DNA from: Rhodococcus sp. (in: high G+C Gram-positive bacteria)
GTDB taxonomy: Bacteria; Actinomycetota; Actinomycetes; Mycobacteriales; Mycobacteriaceae
DNA: 14,318 nt
Assembly (NCBI GenBank): GCA_012515885.1
Contig: JAAYXN010000432.1
Location: forward strand, 1-14,318
Direction of reading: 5' to 3'
Position 1 is the first letter of the stretch. The number at the start of each line of letters is the position of its first letter. The notes beneath the pieces are model-generated. The model worked only from the letters and a program-made list of their open reading frames with translations. It searched no databases and was not told the DNA's origin. Both the position numbers and the translations under genes were made by a program. Below are positions 13,232 through 14,318 of this stretch, piece after piece.

Positions 13232-13265
13232 CTAGAGAAAACTGGAAGGTTGACGTCGAAATAGG
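13212..13265. repeat. Perfect 12-bp inverted repeat across the HTH gene end
   Basis: CCTATTTCGACG (13212-13223) and CGTCGAAATAGG (13254-13265) are exact reverse complements with 30 bases between them. The left arm is coding (near SYFDAG) and the right arm is past the stop. No T stretch follows, so it is not a normal terminator. It may protect the mRNA end or bind a dimeric protein. Confidence 0.85.
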
Positions 13266-13300
13266 TAGACCCCACGCTCCACCCTCTGCATGGTCGGCTG

Positions 13301-13335
13301 CACCTGGCCGGTCGTGCCGGAGGGGTGAGTTTTTT
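13301..13335 (+). terminator. Rho-independent terminator after the HTH gene
   Basis: An outer stem CACCT/GGGTG (13301-13305 with 13323-13327), a 2x2 internal loop and an inner stem CCGG/CCGG (13308-13311 with 13317-13320) around TCGTG are followed at once by AG and six T (13330-13335). This is a classic hairpin plus U tract, though the stem is interrupted. Confidence 0.55.
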
Positions 13336-13352
13336 CTGGGGCGAGCTGGACC

Positions 13353-13376
13353 GGTACGATTAACTTCTGTCGTACC
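13353..13376 (+). promoter_or_regulatory. Inverted repeat on the presumed bS22 promoter
   Basis: GGTACGA (13353-13359) and TCGTACC (13370-13376) are perfect inverted copies with 10 bases between. The left arm holds TACGAT (13355-13360), the same -10 as at senX3; TAACTT (13361-13366) is a second candidate. A protein bound here would block the promoter; alternatively part of it is a hairpin at the 5' mRNA end. Confidence 0.4.
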
Positions 13377-13498
13377 AGCAGGCACGGTGCCGTCAGGCAT
13401 CGGGCCAGGTAATGAGGCTCCGGGCGTCCAAGGGCGGCGCCGGCGTACGTGACCGGCGTGCGCGTGAACGCTAGAGAAGAACGTGAGGAACACCCGCT
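13377..13498 (+). other. Long, structured leader region before bS22
   Basis: About 120 bases without a supported ORF separate the promoter candidate from bS22. They can fold, for example, as CGCCGG/CCGGCG (13438-13443 with 13453-13458) and a short GGCA/TGCC stem near 13381. The ribosome site is near GTGAGGA (13484-13490). The leader is longer than the gene. Confidence 0.35.
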
Positions 13499-13600
13499 AT
13501 GGGTTCAGTGATCAAGAAGCGACGCAAGCGCATGTCGAAGAAGAAGCACCGCAAGCTGCTTCGCCGTACGCGAGTTCAGCGTCGTAAACTCGGCAAATAA
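13499..13600 (+). CDS. Small-subunit ribosomal protein bS22 (AURKAIP1/COX24 type), 33 residues
   Basis: A 33-residue, highly basic protein: [33 protein letters not shown]. It matches the very short protein seen in mycobacterial ribosome structures as bS22, encoded at the Rv0500B position in M. tuberculosis (recalled identity; the match appears complete). It sits in the small subunit near the decoding region. The ATG at 13499 is 8-10 bases after an AGGA ribosome site; TAA ends at 13600. A strong hairpin follows 30 bases later, so it is probably transcribed alone. It is easily missed because of its length. Confidence 0.93.
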
Positions 13601-13630
13601 GCGCCTGCCGTATCGACGGATAGGTCTTTT

Positions 13631-13672
13631 AGTTCGATGCCCGTCACCCTCTGTGGTGGCGGGCATCGAACT
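13631..13672 (+). terminator. Strong hairpin terminator after bS22
   Basis: A 13-pair perfect stem AGTTCGATGCCCG/CGGGCATCGAACT (13631-13643 with 13660-13672) extends by one T-G pair and CACC/GGTG to an 18-pair stem with a six-base loop (13649-13654). Only GTTT follows, so the T tract is short; on the other strand AAAAGA follows. It clearly separates bS22 from the SDR gene. Confidence 0.75.
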
Positions 13673-13792
13673 GTTTCCGGTGAAACCGCTGTGACATTGT
13701 CCCCGGGCCGCAGGCGTTTTTACCTGGATGGCGCGAATACCGGCGCGGACCCGTATCCTGGTTCCCACTTCACTACGAGAACGGGGGTTCGG

Positions 13793-14318
13793 GTGGTCGA
13801 CGGCGAAGGTACTTCCAGCGCCGCGGTGGTAACACCGCGCGTCGCTTTGGTGACCGGTGCAAGCCGCTTTCTAGGCGGATATTTGGTGACGAGGCTGGCA
13901 CAGAATCCGGCAGTCGAACGCGTCATCGCGGTCGATTCCCGGTCGCCAACCAAAGACATGCTGCGCCGCATGGGTCGCGCCGAGTTCGTTCGCGCCGATA
14001 TTCGAAACCCGATGATCGGCAAAGTGATTCGCAACGCCGGCGTCGATACGGTTGTGCATGCATCGACGCTCAGTCGCTCACCAAAATCGGGCAGCCGCGC
14101 CGCGATGAAAGACATGAACGTCATTGGCGCGATGCAGCTTTTCGCGGCGTGCCAGAAGGCGGGCACCGTCCGCAAAGTTGTCTTGCGTTCAACAACTTCG
14201 GTGTACGGGTCGTCGGCTAAAGACCCCGCCAAATTCACCGAAGAAATGAGCGCCCGCAGACCACCTGGCGGCGCGTACGCGCGCGACAGCATCGAGATCG
14301 AAGGCTACCTGCGTGGGC
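13793..14318 (+). CDS. NAD-dependent epimerase/dehydratase-like SDR, Rv0501 (GalE2)-like, 3' cut by window
   Basis: The first 175 residues of an extended SDR protein; the frame is open to the right edge. After a short variable N-terminus comes the Rossmann motif TGASRFLGGYL (21-31), the strand-2 end VIAVDSR with Asp48 (points to NAD), RADIRNP (68-73), VVHAST (87-92) and STTSVYGS (133-140). At the place of the catalytic YxxxK the protein has Y162-A-R-D-S166, with no Lys; this looks like a family feature of GalE2-type proteins rather than decay, since the surroundings are intact. Start GTG at 13793 with GGGGG (13783-13787) about 6 bases upstream; a TATCCT -10 candidate is at 13754-13759. A sugar epimerase role is therefore doubtful. 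Confidence 0.85.
   Translation, partial: MVDGEGTSSAAVVTPRVALVTGASRFLGGYLVTRLAQNPAVERVIAVDSRSPTKDMLRRMGRAEFVRADIRNPMIGKVIRNAGVDTVVHASTLSRSPKSGSRAAMKDMNVIGAMQLFAACQKAGTVRKVVLRSTTSVYGSSAKDPAKFTEEMSARRPPGGAYARDSIEIEGYLRG

Noticed and set aside
1..14318. tRNA, rRNA, insertion sequences, integrase or att sites flanking the accessory module
   Set aside because: No cloverleaf, transposase, integrase or flanking direct repeats were seen, so a mobile-element origin of the module is not supported by the sequence.

Overview
The window is a chromosome segment from a mycolic-acid actinobacterium (order Mycobacteriales, outside Corynebacterium; Gordonia-, Nocardia-, Rhodococcus- or Tsukamurella-like). The evidence is gene order and family content: senX3-regX3, an Rv0495c-type gene, an exopolyphosphatase gene, an Rv0497-type membrane protein, an Rv0498-type TIM barrel, an Rv0499-position thioesterase fold, proC, a small BldC/excisionase-like HTH gene, the 33-codon bS22 gene and a GalE2-type SDR follow the order of M. 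tuberculosis Rv0490-Rv0501 (order recalled, not searched). DNA is moderately GC-rich. The genus cannot be settled from the window.

Layout. 3-419: 3' end of an ABC exporter gene cut by the window edge. 565-2489: SenX3/RegX3 phosphate-type two-component pair, with overlapping ATGA junction. 2571-3269: secreted or anchored Cys-rich LppU-like protein, overlapping tail to tail the Cys-rich Rv0495c-type gene (3230-4108, minus). 4142-7254: Ppx, a disordered three-helix membrane protein and a sugar-phosphate isomerase/epimerase-like TIM barrel, probably one operon.

7235-10961 interrupts the conserved order. It is a divergent accessory module with type VII secretion (ESX) features but no secretion machinery. 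The minus arm has a 16-residue leader ORF, a small helical YxxxE protein and two tandem DUF3558 lipoproteins, each junction coupled by a 4-base overlap. The plus arm has an EspB/PPE-like Gly-rich substrate candidate and an EspG-family chaperone. The lipoprotein pair is a recent tandem duplication. One base difference removes both a stop and a start codon, leaving a fossil junction at the end of the array.

11025-14318 returns to the conserved block: thioesterase-fold protein, proC, HTH protein, bS22 and the start of the SDR gene. Short non-coding structures are dense here: tandem repeats of 18 and 24 bp, a 12-bp inverted repeat, two hairpin terminators, and an inverted repeat on the presumed bS22 promoter. 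Several genes (senX3, ppx, the Rv0495c-type gene, the thioesterase gene) have a TANNNT -10 element 6-8 bases before the start codon and no good ribosome binding site, which suggests leaderless mRNAs, common in this order. The module at 7235-10961 is the most interesting part.
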